Positions 33,745 through 46,639 of a DNA stretch of 64,000 bases are shown here, piece after piece; positions within the stretch are counted from its first letter, which is position 1; every line of letters begins with the position of its first letter. The stretch is from Liquidambar formosana. Taxonomy: Eukaryota; Streptophyta; Magnoliopsida; Saxifragales; Altingiaceae. The stretch spans positions 10,663,133 through 10,727,132 of the forward strand of contig CM077833.1 of NCBI GenBank assembly GCA_039720395.1. The letters are read 5' to 3'. The translations under genes were made by a program, and so were the position numbers. Below the pieces are notes generated by a model that saw nothing but the letters and a program-made list of their open reading frames with translations, was not told the origin of the DNA and searched no databases.

Positions 33745-34090
33745 TAAAGTTTGTTTGTACATCCCACTGATTTTAATTTATTAAGGTTTTAGAAAAATAT
33801 AAAAGGTTCTCAAGAAAACTGACCATTTTATTCGCTAGGAAAAAATCATTTTAAACAACTTTGCAGAAGAAAGTTTTTTCAAAATCTTTCATTTAAGTAG
33901 ATTTTTTTGTCAAAAATTACGCAGGGACAATAAATGATCAAAAAACTTTTTTCTACAAGGTTATTCAAAATGATGTTTTTTAAGGATCACGTAAAAAATT
34001 TTTATAAAAACCTTTTACACTTTTTGTAAAACCTTAATAAATAAAAATTAGTAGGATGTGCAAATAAAATTAAAGGGTTGCAATAACTGT
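33745..34090. mobile_element. Third copy of the Mutator-like MITE family
   Basis: Inverted arms pair AATTTATTAAGGTTTTA(G/C)A on the left with its complement at about 34025-34040. The right end has GTGCAAATAAAATTAAAGGG as in 22204-22660. The ends are degraded and no duplication was fixed. Confidence 0.6.
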
Positions 34091-34299
34091 TATCTTTGGC
34101 AGGAAAAAAAATTAAGCCTACTACAAGACTTGATCCCAAAATGGGGCCCTCATTTTTTAGCCAAAATGTGGGCCCTAAGCCGCCTTGCTCACCTGCCCCT
34201 AAAATTGGCCCTACATGAAATCTCTAGCTCCTATAATTGAACGATCCTGCACCTAAAGAGAGTAATTTTATAGTGCCCACAAGGTGTTTAAGTGTACTA

Positions 34300-34440
34300 T
34301 ACCCATTTATCATTTGAAGGCTCACTTATCATTTAAAGTGACCCAAAATGACTCACTCATAATTTAAAGTGACCCACTTACCATTTAGTAACCACTTACT
34401 ATTTCAAGTAACCCACTTACCATTTAAAGTGACCTTATAG
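34300..34440. repeat. Minisatellite of about 22-24 bp
   Basis: Repeated CATTTAAAGTGACCCACTTA-type units, five to six degenerate copies. Confidence 0.8.
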
Positions 34441-36069
34441 GTATGGTATCCAATTTTTTACTTGGAGTACCATAAAATTTGCCATTCATCCAAGGATAAG
34501 AGAGATTGGATCATTTGGGAAAGACTGAAAGATTTGCCAAGACAAGCTAAGTAATGCAGGAGTTATTCCCATGGATCCTGCCAAACATTAATATTGTTCC
34601 TATTACCCACTGGCACACACTTCAGTATTGTTCCATCCTTTCTTCAAGACGTCACGTCTTATAGAATGTAACAGTGTTTTTGGCACAAGCTTTATTTAAC
34701 AAGGCTCGAGCTACTGGTTAGAAAGTCTAGATTACTAATGAGCCTCCAACGTAACTCTGCTTAGTAAAGAGTTTTCTCTGAATCGAAGTACCCCTTTGGT
34801 TTACAAATATACTCCCTGCAGCTCTTACAATCAACCATTCTATTCCTGGATCTCTCTTTCTTCCACCACACTCTCATTCATCTCTTGGCTGAGACCTTTC
34901 CATAATACAAACGGCATCAAAGCCAACTTACCTATCTCGCATTGGTGGGGCCACGTCATGTGCCCTGCCCTCGAGGACGAGTGCCGTGAGATGAGAAGAA
35001 AAAGCTTCAGCCCAACTAGTCTCAGGCTACATTTGACAAATAAAGGTGGCAGGGGTTTCGCATTTAGGCCCTGTTTGGCTGAATTTTTAAATAATCCAAA
35101 ATCATTTTTAAAACTTAAAACCATTTTTGATCTTATTTAGCAGCTTAAATCATAATCACTTTTAAGTTTAAAAAGTGATTTTATAATAAACAGACTATCC
35201 CTATCTTCTAATTAATTAGAATCAAAGTGTTAGCTTTTGCAAAAAATTTTAATAATTTTTCATATTTTCAAAATTATCCTTATGCTTTGCCGCAACTAGT
35301 GTCGGGCAACATTTGATAAAGAAAGGTGGCAAGGTTAGTCCCCCATATTCCACTGTAATCATACCTCTGTTCAAACACCTCGTACTCTTTGTACTTCATT
35401 ATTATTATTAAAAAAATTTCTGTTCCCTATAAAAAAATAAAAATATCTGTATAATTAATGAGAAAAGGCTCTTCTAAGAACCGCTTCTAAAATAAACCTA
35501 GAATCGGAGAAAGAGAATGAGTACCATAAATTCCACAGTAATAACACCTCCCCTCGGACTCCTCGTCCTCTTTGAACTTCATAATTATTGCTATTAATAC
35601 AATTTTTTTTTTTCTTTTTGTTGCCTATCCACAAAAAAAGAAAAAAAGAAAAAAAAAATCTACCCGTATAATTAAGCTAACCAATCTTTTGGAGAAAAGA
35701 CTCTCCTAAGAATCGCTTCTAGAAATTCCCACCCATTTTTTTATGTTTTTTATGTCTCAACTTCTCTCTCACTTTATTAGCCAAAAGATACTAATTTACA
35801 TCGAACAAAAGCACTCTAAAACGTCGGGGTTATATGTAGGAGTTTCTGTAACCTATTATCCAAGGTCTTTGAGATAATTTCGTAAAATCACACTGTAGAG
35901 GCCAATAGGTGTAAACTCTGATTATCCAAATTGGATATTTTATGGCAAGAACTATAGTAATTTTTATTTAATTCCTTTGAAATAAACCTAGAGTCAAGGA
36001 AAGAGAATACTACAGTCATTATTAGGCTCCCCACCATCTTTAAAGTATTGGTGAAAAGGAAGCCACTAG

Positions 36070-36418
36070 AGTTAGCCTAGTAGTGAGGGAAGATGAGGTA
36101 AGGTGGTAGGATTTTGGATTTGGTGATGGTTTAAAGCAAAAAAAACCATCATTGTACTGGTTTAAAAGGATCGCAACATGTCAACGCAAGAAAATCAATA
36201 GATGGCTAGGATCAAAATACCAAAAAGTTGCTGAGCTTACCTCAATGAGAGCACTTTTTGTTCTTTTTATTCCAAACCATCCATTGATTTTCTTATGCCC
36301 ACGTGTCACAATATCCTGAAACCAGCACAATTTGAGACCATCAACAAATCTAGATCCAGGTAAAGAGTAAGATTAGGATATGTTAGGGTTTGAACATCTC
36401 CAATTGTAACCAAAAAAA
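36070..36418 (+). mobile_element. SINE plus fold-back MITE, copy B counterpart
   Basis: The A box TTAGCCTAGTAGTGAGGG, the MITE at 36109-36357 (GGATTTGGTGATGGTTT against AACCATCAACAAATC-type arms), then the B box GGGTTTGAACATC and an A-run at 36411. Same arrangement as 9232-9580. Confidence 0.7.
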
Positions 36419-37220
36419 AGGTATTGGCGAAAAATAATTTAAAGACCATCCAGGCCTGAGTTTTGAGAGGTCCAAGTGGAAACGGTATTTTTAAATCTCT
36501 GTCTCTAGAAAAGATTTGTGTTCATCCATGAGTTTACTATTGAAACTTCCCATATACCTTTCCTTGTATGATTCTCCCTCAATCCTCCCCTTGAGTAAAT
36601 ATTCTTGAAAGACCTCAACACATAAATTTTTAGAAGGTCACGATTCAAAATTCCAATTCTCAATCTCCACCCCTTAAAGACCACAAATGAATCTTTAAAT
36701 CTTCCGATCTTTGTCCTGGCATGTCAAAAACCCGTTCTTATCTCCTAAATTAAGCTAGTCACTTTACTAAACCCCCCCCCCCCCCCCTCTCTCTTCTATC
36801 CCTCTCTCTTCTTTTTACACCCACATAATCTTTTCTTTAGACAGTAATTCATCATCTGTCTTTAATCCAAGAAGCAACACTAAACATCGGAGAACCTTAA
36901 TTTTGAGTTTATAAACCCTATCCACATCCACAATTTGCTTACACAAATTGTCTCAAAGTCATATGGCTTTGAAAAACTAATACTAAATAATAAAATTAAG
37001 TGTAAATTAAAATTTTAACCACTGTGCAAACTTACCAAATGAGTGCCAACAAAATCGGATCATGGTCTGATCTTTCTAGTGCTAGGACAAGTGCCTACAC
37101 ATTTCCTAGAGGTATGCACCAATCTCAGTTACAGATAGCTCTGTCCAACTTCTCCAGAACACAATTTATTCCACTTCATTCGTTTCAATGAAAATAGAGC
37201 CTTCGGAAGGAGAATCTAAA

Positions 37221-37434
37221 CCTACCATTGGGTAGCTAAGTTGGGAAGGACGAACTTGTCATTGTGTGATTAAGCGCATGGTCATAGGTTCAATTCCCCA
37301 CTAGGACAACCCAAGATTTAAATAAGGGACCGTGGTGGTGGGTTGCTGTGCTAGTCTCCCCAGAAGTTTAGGTTCCGTGGATGGGTCTAAAGGCCTTGTT
37401 GTGGGATGGTTCCCCCGATATCAAAAAAAAAAAA
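37221..37434 (+). mobile_element. tRNA-derived SINE with target duplications
   Basis: The A box TAGCTAAGTTGGGAAGG (37232) and B box GGTTCAATTCC (about 37288) are correctly spaced for polymerase III. The element ends in GATATC plus an A run. The flanks AATCTAAA (37213-37220 and 37435-37442) are identical. It is absent from copy A. A relative is at 49764-49987. Confidence 0.85.
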
Positions 37435-39815
37435 AATCTAAAATACCGCAATCATTCAAAAAATACTCAAAATCGTCTAAGGGCCTTCACATTTCTAGCC
37501 AAACCTTTAGGGGAATTCCAAACCCCCTTCCATAGACTCAAATTGAAGCCTCCGGATTAACATGGAATAATCTGAAACAATGGAGTGGATTTTATGCATA
37601 TCACCTGAGACTTCCCTAAGAGAGATCTTCTACCAGCCTGTATTCATTCCCCCAGTCTAATGCACACTATCCACGCTCTCATTACTAAGAAAAAAGTACA
37701 TTTCCCCAAAATTCTATCCACAAACTCCTTTTGCTGCTTAGTCTCCCTCAAATTGGACCAATTTGGCGATTTCATGTACTGTTAGGGGTCGACCCACACC
37801 CCTAAAGATCCAAGATAATAGCCTAATGGTTCCATAATGGCCTTTTTAAGAAAACCACCTAAACCCTCTTATTAGAAAGCAATTTATTGACAGAACAAAA
37901 ATCACTTTTAGAAATATGTCCGAACCCACAAATTCCCTTGAATATTGACCTAATTCTTTACCAATCTGCCATGTCCCTCTCCTATGCTTGAACAAAACCA
38001 GTAGCCAGCCAGTCATCTCTGCTTCCTTTGCCACTGATCAAAGGAGCTATAATCTCCCTCAACCTCATCCTGGTTTCTCAATCACTTTCTTGCTGCTGCC
38101 CAGGAGGAACTTCCCCTCTTGACACTGAATGTCTATAACTCCCGACCTATTGAGTATCAACTATCTTGTCAAGCACCTACAACATAGAACTAGACACACA
38201 AAAATAAAAAACATTGCATTTATCAACTTATTATTCAACCACAATTGCAAGACATTAAATAGTGAGATCCACCAAAACACCTAAAGACCTACATTTGTAG
38301 TCTTTGCTTCAACAAGTGTACAGAAATTTTTTCAAAGAATGATAGCACCAGGAATTCACATTTTTAGTTCAAAAGTGTTATTCACTTCTGCCTCCACACA
38401 AGTAAGCAAAATCTTTGAATTGGTTCAGCATTGTGATTTCTACTACTGTTTCATAGGTCAATATGAGGCTATACCCACAGGTGGAGCCCAACTTTGCTAG
38501 GCTCCACCCTAAAAGTATTTATATTAATTTTTGGGATGTGTAAATTTAGTATAGAAATGAAATTTAGAAAGGATAAGTAGAAATATTTTCCCACATGAGA
38601 AGCCATATGATCTCCCCAATTTGATAATATTAAAAATGTTAAGACTTCATCATGACCAAATCTTACAGAATGCTGGAACTGAAGCTCAAAATGACCTTGA
38701 TTTCTACCACAGCCTAATCTCCACAAGACCCATTGCAGGAAGGAAGAGTAAGGGAGGACTTCAGGCCCCAACAATCTATTTAAAAGGATGCCACATCTCT
38801 GTACATTTTTTATTTGATGCATGTAAAATGCCACATCTCTATACATAAGTGGATATTCACTCGCCTAATGCCAGTCTCTATACATAAGTGGATGTTCACA
38901 AGCCTACTCTAAAAGAACTAAACAATATGGACATCTATATATCTATGTAATAATCTATATATAATGGAGGATGGTTGCCTGCTTTAATGCCACGTGTAAA
39001 TTCTATGTTTTATTTTATTATTATTTCTTTTTTTGATTTCTTTTTGTTAGGAAGTCACGTGCTTGATTGGTTCCTCTCTCTGTGTCTCCTCTCTCTCAAT
39101 TTCTCTACACGTACTCTTCCAAACCAAGCACATCAAATTCAATCACATACAAAGCAAGGTCACCGGCGGCCAACATCCTCCTCAGTCGAACCGCCTTCTA
39201 CAGCGAAGATTGCCGGTGGCGAACCTAAGAAAGCTATTTGACGAGCCATAAATGATCCAATTAAACTCAGCAAACTTATAAAGTCACTCTCTTTCTCCTC
39301 CTCTTTTTCTCTCTGCAAATCTCTATCTCTTTTTCCCCCTTTTTTCTCAAGTGTTTTTTTTTCAACTGTTCTGTTTAGATCTAACCATGGCCGCCATGGT
39401 CTGCAACTGTTCTTTTCCATTTTTTCCTCTTTGCAAAACCCTCTTCTTCTTTTTCAGAGACATGGTGTCTATACCGTACCAGAAAAAGAATTGTGTATAA
39501 CCCAACTCCAATCTGTTCAATCTCGGCCCCGAATTTTAGCCATCATCCTCAAATCAAACATCTCTATCACCAGCACTCAATTGCCACCGACTTCGCAGCC
39601 AAAAGAAAGAAAAAAATATCAAAACATATGAAAATACAGCATGAACCAGACCAAGCTGACGATTCGATGCCTGAAACCCGTGGGACTGATGGTCTACTTC
39701 TTTCCTATGGGTTGTTCTTCTTCGATGTTCTATGATATTTCTAAAGACAACTGTTTTTTTTTTCTTCTTTTTTTTTTTTTTTTCGTTCAAAAACAGAAAT
39801 GCATTAACTTATATA

Positions 39816-39816
<1 letters not shown>

Positions 39817-39852
<36 letters not shown>
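39817..39852. repeat. (TA)n microsatellite in the Helitron
   Basis: A run of about 17 TA units. Confidence 0.9.
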
Positions 39853-39855
<3 letters not shown>

Positions 39856-39931
39856 CCACATATTGAATTTAAACATGTTTTTCTTTCTTACTCCATATAA
39901 AATCAACCTTAACATCTATACACTTCTTTTT

Positions 39932-40037
39932 TTTTTTCTTTTTTTGGGTACATTGGGAGGGGTTCGAACCCCTAACCTATCCTTCTCCTACTCTTTTTCC
40001 CACCCTCCCTCACCACTAGGCTAACCCTAGTGGCTTC
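39932..40037 (-). mobile_element. tRNA-derived SINE inside the Helitron
   Basis: Read on the minus strand: the A box TAGCCTAGTGGTGAGGG, then the B box GGTTCGAACCCC, then CCCAATGTACCC and an A-rich tail. It is the intact relative of the broken SINE at 9232 and of the fragment at 47885. Confidence 0.75.
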
Positions 40038-41269
40038 TATGTGCTTCTATAATGCTGTGCATATAACACAAAAGTATATTATCCTATTTCTTATTTGATT
40101 ATTTTGATTACACATTTCAGCATTAAGTTAATTTATGTACTTTTAGAGTGTTGTGTAATTAAACTTACACTACTGTGTAATTTTGACTCCTTATATAGCT
40201 AAATCCTGTAAGTGTCTTTTTTCAGTTAAAATGACATCGCATGTAAATTTATATTTTTAAATTAGTTAAAAATCTAAATTATATTTTATAAATATTTATA
40301 AACCATAACACTAAAATTTTAAAATAAATTTTAATATTAATATGATGACAATTTATTATATTAAAGGTCGTATTCTATGCACGTGTTGTTAACTAGTCTT
40401 GACATCAGATGAAGTCCTTCAGTTGAAAACAACATGCACTTGACTTCCAAAAAGAAAATAAAAATTAAAAATTAAAAATTAAATTAAATTAAATTGTTTA
40501 AAAAAAAAAAAAAAAAGAAGGGAAAACCAAAACTTCACTAAAATATTCACACAACAGATTCTCAACAACCTGATTTCTTCTATACCTCTAGTCCTAAGCT
40601 CAACAAATTGGCACAACCAAAGACGACATCTACTCACATACTTCTCACAAGCAAATGCTGTTAAAACTTTAACCATACATATGTAACCAACTATTCATCT
40701 CTGGGGGTGGGGCACAGGGAGACATTTGAAAAAAAACAAAAAAACAACAACAACAACAACAACAACAAAAACCAAAAAACAAACAAAAACAAAAACTTGA
40801 ACCAGCTGTGACCAAACTGCTTAAAATCTAAACAGCCATCTCCCAAAAATAAATAAATAAAATAAGAAGGGAACTTCAAACTAAGGATACAAATCGTTTC
40901 AGTTTGGCCTTAACCTAGAACCAAACCAACAAAGGGTTGATTCTCATTTTGTCAACCGATAACCAAACCGTATGCTAATAGAATCAACCCAACCCAACCC
41001 AATCCATTGCAAAGTTCGGGTTGGTTTGGATTGTAAAGAATGCTTTCATAATCTTTTTCGTTATCATAACAAATAACACTAGTAAAACAACTCAATCTTC
41101 AATTCATTCCAAACTATCCAAAAGATAACATATTAAATGCTTTTATAGAGTAGGTTGCTTCGTAGAGAAGAAATCACTAGCTTCCTCTATAAGCAACTTA
41201 GTGGCTTCCTATAGAAGCAACCAGGAAACTTCTTAGAGAAGCAACTACAATTTGCACCACTAGTAAATT

Positions 41270-41579
41270 TAGAGTCTGGATCCACTGCTTGGGTGGTTCT
41301 CTACTTGGGTGTGCCTAGGTTTGAAGGAGATTGCACCACGTCATTAAATGAATCATTCAACGGTTGGAATTCGCAAAGGCAACTGGTTAGTCCCATAAAT
41401 TCCACTAAAATCCATACGCAATACCCTTTGGCAAATCGTCCTTATCTATGCACATGGAAGAGTCCAAAACGACACCACTGAGGGTCGTTTTGTATGCCTC
41501 CATGAATTCTAGCCATTGGATGGTCCATTTTAATGACATGGCACAATCTCCCTCAAACCCAAGGAGAGGATCCGGAATC
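41270..41579. mobile_element. hAT-type MITE, copy B counterpart of 12484-12756
   Basis: Ends TAGAGTCTGGATCC and (inward) GATTCCGGATCC. The flanks AGTAAATT and AGGAAATA are diverged forms of the duplication seen in copy A. It has extra internal sequence (GGTTCTCTACTTGGG; ACACCACTGAGGGTCG). Confidence 0.75.
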
Positions 41580-44152
41580 AGGAAATAAACTTAACAAAGT
41601 TCCGAAAATTCCTAGCACATCCTAAACATAACTTAATTTTTAACTCCTTCCTACTATTAATTATATATTATTACTACTAATTAAACCAATTCTACACCCA
41701 TTTGGATTATAATCATTCCAATACAAAGGACATCCCAAATTCACCCAGTTTGTCCTTTTCTTGTGAGCATGCTCTGGCCTTAACTTTGTTGAAACTTCTT
41801 ATGCTTCAATTGGTTTTGAACACTATTGAAGTTAATAACATATTGACGATCATTAGTTATTAAAATAGTTACTAGTACTTAAAAAATAAAAAGATTGGAA
41901 TGTTAAATGTTAAATGTTAAATGTTAAATGTCAAGTGTTAGTATTTACTGCAAGCTCTATATATTGATCATACTTGTTGGACTACCGTTTTTTATTAATC
42001 ACTGTACTTTAATTATACTAAAGGTCTTATAGTTGAGCCAAAGCTTTAACATAGTCTTATATGGACAACATAAACATGATCTAACATCAATATTTTACAT
42101 TATTTCCCCAACCAATAAAAAATAAAACAAAAAACGTTTTGGATTATGAACATTTTCTATTCTCTGGTAATGAAATGCTTCCTAAAAATAAAATAATTGA
42201 ATGATAGTATGACAACTTTTGCTTCAGTTTACACAGAGACAAACTGAACAGTGATCAATCAAATTTCTTTAATATCCTACGTGTTATAATTAACTTAGAA
42301 AAATTATATTTTAATTATGTTTACAGATATAACAATACAACATAATCTAACTATTGAAATAACATATTTTTAACACAAATTCAAGTGAAATGATTACTCT
42401 ATTTCATAAGGGGCGACATAGGTGTATGACAACGAACAGAAAACTGTAAAAATTCAATCAGTGTATGACAACGAACAATAGGAAACTGTACAAATTCAAT
42501 CACAAAGCCACAATCTGGAATGTCCATTCACACACATTTTGTGGCTTTGAACAAAAAATAATCAAGCTGACCTTTGACATGTTCCTGCCTGAACCTTTTT
42601 AACTCCTTTTGACAAAGAAGGCACAACCTCAAGCTCAACATCATATGATCTCATTGTTTGGAAACAGAATATAACTTGATAACTTCTCTTCTGCACAACA
42701 ACTGGGAGACAAAGAGACCGTACATACTATATTCAAATTTTATCAATTTCTTGGATGAATAATCACTTAGGAGCAGAAAAGGTAAATTCTGAGTAGGTGC
42801 CTCCAGTAATATACTTCAAGCAATTTCTTAGTTCCCAGCTTTCCATCCTACAAAGTAAGTTTTGTCCCCCACATCTTATAGGCTAATTCTGAGGGATCAA
42901 GTTATTGAATCTTTAGGTAATATAACCAAATTCCCTAACCGCCCATAGTTCTTGAAATTACAATATAAGATTTGAATCCAAGATTCAAATTGAATCTTAA
43001 ACTTCATGGTTTGAATACACAGGACCCTGCTGATCAAAAAATATGCAGGACCCTAATTATTTGAGTCCTATGTATGAATCTTTAATAAATAAATCCACAA
43101 ATTTCTTCTTAAATCTGATAATGTAAATCAAACCTTAAATCTTCAACCGATCTTATTATTTGAGATTGAAGCAAAGAGTAAATGAGAGTGTGCCTTAAAA
43201 ATATGAACTTTGATACATCCATCTTTAAATCTTTTGGAAGTTTACCTTAATAATATCAGCTCTGAGCCTCTGATACATCTATTTCTATAATTTTTTGGTG
43301 CCTTTTTGGGTTTTTTTTTTTTTAAAAAAAGGAAGATGAAAACAAGGAGAGTATTGCATTACCATACTCACAACTGAGCAACGACTCAAAAATAGAAATC
43401 CAGAGACTAGAAACTCTCCAGAAAATTAATTCCACCACTAACATCACCCGAACTCCCAGAGTTGATGGGTGCACAATATTAATTTCACTACTGGTTAAAT
43501 ATCAACATGAATCACCATAACACGTATAACTGAAACTTTGTAACATAGATATAACAAGAAATTAATGTTTCTCCCATGAGTTTCCCAAAAGGACCAGAAA
43601 ATGTAAATTCCTCATTCACAAAAATCATAAGTGATTGTAACATGCATAATGGATTATGGCCCACACAACCCTATTGCAACAAACAGATCAGAAATAGGTA
43701 CGATGATATTCAACAATGAGCTAACACATGGCATCCAAAGTCACCTATTTGATAAAGCTGAGTGGGTATCAGGGCAACAAGGGTCTGGGATAATTCGCCA
43801 CCTTAGAGGCTCATCTCTTACCATTTCTCTGCGTCCTAACCCTCATAAGCCAATTAGAGACGATGGAAGGACCTAGGATGGCTACTTATGGCTCAATGCA
43901 GGCCAAGGCACTAAAGCATGCCACCTCAACCCATTCCAATGGAAAATCTTGCGGGCCTTAGACTGCTGACTAGAGCAAGCGCTAATCGAGCTGATCAAGT
44001 GGCTTGCTCCATAATTGGGGCGGCCCCCCTACTGCCCTAGTCACTGGGGGGGGCAATGAGGTCCATATTATCCACTAGGTACAAGCAATGCACAATGTAA
44101 CCTTGCTGAATAGGCTCATGAAGTTGCATTTATAAAAGCCCATAAGCACTAT

Positions 44153-44742
44153 TGATGCAATACAAGGTTAAACCTTAACCTAGACTACAATAAAGGCCTA
44201 GGAAAATAGATTTTTTTTTTTTTTTTTAAGGTTTTAATGGGCTGTGAACAGTGCCATGAGCAGTACTTGTGAATGGTAACTCTAGAAAAAGAAATTAGAG
44301 TAAAGAGAAGAAAGAAAGAAGATAAAACCCTAAACCACTAGGGTTTGTTTGAGATCCACACTCAAACAAACACAATGAAGAGTTCCACACTCAACTTAAA
44401 AATAACTTTTATTCCATCAACTCTACTCTTATTAAAGCTATTACTAGCCTATTTATAGAGTTCTAATATGCTTGCTCCTCAAGTTAACTAAGTTTCGTAT
44501 TCCATCAAATTCTTATTCTACTAGGTTTATAATTTAACTAGGCTACTAATTATGACTTTCATAAGTAATTAAGCCCGACCCATTACACAAAAACATAAAG
44601 CCCAAAAGGCTGGCCCATTCCCTAATTATAACAAAATTACTAAAATGCCATAAGTATAAATCTGAGAAATAAAAGAAATTAAGAGCTAGCAATCTCGTGA
44701 ATAATACCAAGTCTTTTCTCCTTTTTAGTTGCTTCCGCATCA
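44153..44742 (-). mobile_element. Solo LTR, likely Ty1/copia type, only in copy B
   Basis: 590 bp. The minus strand starts TGATGCGGAAGCAACTAAAA and ends ACCTTGTATTGCATCA, the TG...CA ends of an LTR. The flanks ACTAT (44148-44152) and ACTAA (44743-44747) match at 4 of 5; copy A has the uninterrupted site GCACTATGAG. A minus-strand TATA box (TCTATAAATAGG, near 44450) and an AATAAAA word about 50 bp on give the expected U3-R arrangement. Confidence 0.82.
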
Positions 44743-45020
44743 ACTAAGAGTGGAAAGGTCTCCCATTGGTTAGCTAATTCAACCAATAAAATGTTGCCAC
44801 ATGGAAGGCCTGAATTCCTACATAAAGATCCATAGCAAGGACCAATAGCATTCCCATTCTTTAGATCTTTTCATACTGCACAATATAAGGTTTCCCCCTA
44901 GTTTCCTTGTTCTCCCCTTTGCAGCACTCTCTTACTATTTCATCAACTCGGACATCACTATCTCACATCATTCATTTCCTATTCTCCTTCAAGAAGCTAC
45001 CTATTAACATTGGGCACTAA

Positions 45021-45458
45021 ATGGTGCCAACATATTCTCATAGGGTTATGTGCAAGCTATCTGAGGTGGTATTTGGGCTTACAAGGCCAATGGTGGTTAT
45101 CAAGCTCCTACAAGTGCAGAGCCAACCAGACAACCTTACCACTTCAATGATTCTAGCTTGCACAAACCCCCTTCAACATGTAAACCGCCTTTACAGTATG
45201 TCATACACTAAAGGTGGCACAAGTCCAAGGGGCAAGTTGTCACTTTTAGACAAGGCTTGCTCATCTAACCGCATTATAGTGAATGCGAACAGAAAACTAG
45301 CTGATCTTCCAAAGGTCCAAGACCTTCAAGAGTCTATCTTACTTAAAGGTTATGATATATTGACAAGTGATGGAAGAAAGTTCAAACCATTTGCTTCTCT
45401 TTCTGCTCAGTTAAGGAAGCCATGGCTATTGATGCAAATTAGGAGTCTTAATATGTAA
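45021..45458 (+). other. Unidentified ORF shared by both duplication copies (copy B)
   Basis: 145 codons, gap-free with 16228-16581 over about 108 codons and extended at both ends. It ends SAQLRKPWLLMQ. Family not recognised; codon changes between copies do not suggest constraint. Confidence 0.3.
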
Positions 45459-46639
45459 TTTAAAGACTACAAAGGGAAGTAAACGCTGGGGCCCTAGAAC
45501 TTTCGGGCATGTTTTTTTTTGTTGCTGACATTTTTTGGACGGCCTTAGCTTTTTCACATATATGTAATGATGTTAACTATATTTTGGGGCAAAGTGTAAA
45601 TATAAGGTTGCACTTGGATGACAATATGCTAATTTGATGGATGTTGAAAAGGTATAGAATTATAGATGGCAATTTCCTTGACAAAGTGTTTAAAGTCTTA
45701 GAAATCCGAGTCACAAAACCAAGAACCATAAAAAATTCATTGACCAAGGTCAAGCTTCGCATGCATAACAAGGAAAAATGTACAAGCGTCAAGTACACGA
45801 TGAAGAGTGAAGAGCATGTACAGGACAAGTGGGAAGAAACTTGAAGTGATTTGGATGAGCTACATATGCCCAAGAACCCAAAAAGTGAAATCTGCATATA
45901 ATGGGTCAACCAGACTGACAGAAGTTGATCAGAAGTCAGAACTAGTGCGGGAGACCAACAAAAGCAAGGTTGTGAAGAGCTTGGAACAGCTTCTAATGGA
46001 CAACCGGAGCCAAAAATGGGTTGACTAGCAGAATGCGTTGTAGGGTACATCAAGGCACCACCAAGTCATTGGCAGGCGACTGGACTCCTAAACCAGTCAA
46101 ATAGTTTTCTCGTGATCAGAATCCTTCAGCCAGTTTGAAATTTAAAGGAGAGATACTCTTCTAGCAAGTAGAGGATTATATTTGGCAAGGCTTGCAAATC
46201 AGATTATGGAAGATGGAAACCTGCTATGGAGAGTGGGATGTATCCCTCCACCTACCACCATCTTCATTATACAAGGAAAACAAGATTCATTGATTTATGA
46301 ACTTGCCATTATAACGTTTGAAATTCAAACGTTAAAATCTAAGCTGATATAAGACGAAGCTCTCATTCTTGAAGATAAAAATTCTGAAATAATTTTGAAA
46401 GAAAAAAAAAAAAAAATCCTTTGAGATATATAGTTAAACCTTCATGGGAACTTGAAGCAGCACATAGTTAAATCTTCTCCCTCAAAAAGAACTTTGCAAG
46501 ATTCATAAAAGCTTGGACACCATAGCTGTCGCATTCCGTTCATTTGAAGCTATGCTTCAACCAACAATGGAAGCATTGAAGTAGACAAAAACCGACATTT
46601 GTTCAAGAAAATGGTCTACACCAAATGGTTGTTGTTTGG
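45459..46639 (+). other. Possible retrotransposon-derived coding remnant
   Basis: Short overlapping plus-strand frames (45641-46028) are rich in Lys, Glu and Gln and look like a broken coding region, for example TEVDQKSELVRETNKSKVVK. I cannot assign a family. It precedes an LTR-like stretch. Confidence 0.3.

Larger units (their letters stand above)
38934..40396 (+). mobile_element. Non-autonomous Helitron
   Basis: 1463 bp, starting TCTATATATCTATG and ending TTAACTAG, with host A before and T after. These are the Helitron rules: TC at the 5' end, CTRR at the 3' end, insertion between A and T, no target duplication. Copy A holds the exact empty site (ACATCTTCACATCAG near 11697). Near the 3' end the text TCTATGCACGTGTTGTTAA sits where plant Helitrons carry a GC-rich hairpin, here decayed. 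It carries a CT-rich UTR-like region (39060-39440) and a SINE (39932-40037). No Rep/helicase. Confidence 0.88.
34560..45420. repeat. Segmental duplication, copy B
   Basis: Direct copy of 7450-16570, larger because of later insertions: a SINE at 37221, a Helitron at 38934 and a solo LTR at 44153. It lacks the copy A hAT element, the 165-bp repeat and the MITE at 7864. Extra small events are a 46-bp tandem duplication near 42423-42480 (GTGTATGACAACGAACA) and a duplicated ATACATAAGTGGAT unit near 38840-38900. The stretches between the listed elements hold no gene I can support. Homology fades near 45420. Confidence 0.9.

Noticed and set aside
34300..34440. CRISPR-like array
   Set aside because: Units are contiguous degenerate minisatellite repeats without spacers, in a plant genome.
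36774..36787. Long C run as a functional or telomeric signal
   Set aside because: A simple homopolymer next to CT-rich sequence; no telomere repeat (TTTAGGG arrays) seen.
39554..39790. ORF with a poly-Lys start
   Set aside because: Derived from a T run inside the Helitron; no homology.
39932..40037. tRNA gene
   Set aside because: A and B boxes are present but no cloverleaf closes; the A-rich tail marks a SINE.
45577..46053. 158-codon minus-strand ORF
   Set aside because: Ser/Leu-rich with no motif; it lies opposite plus-strand frames that look more like degraded coding sequence.
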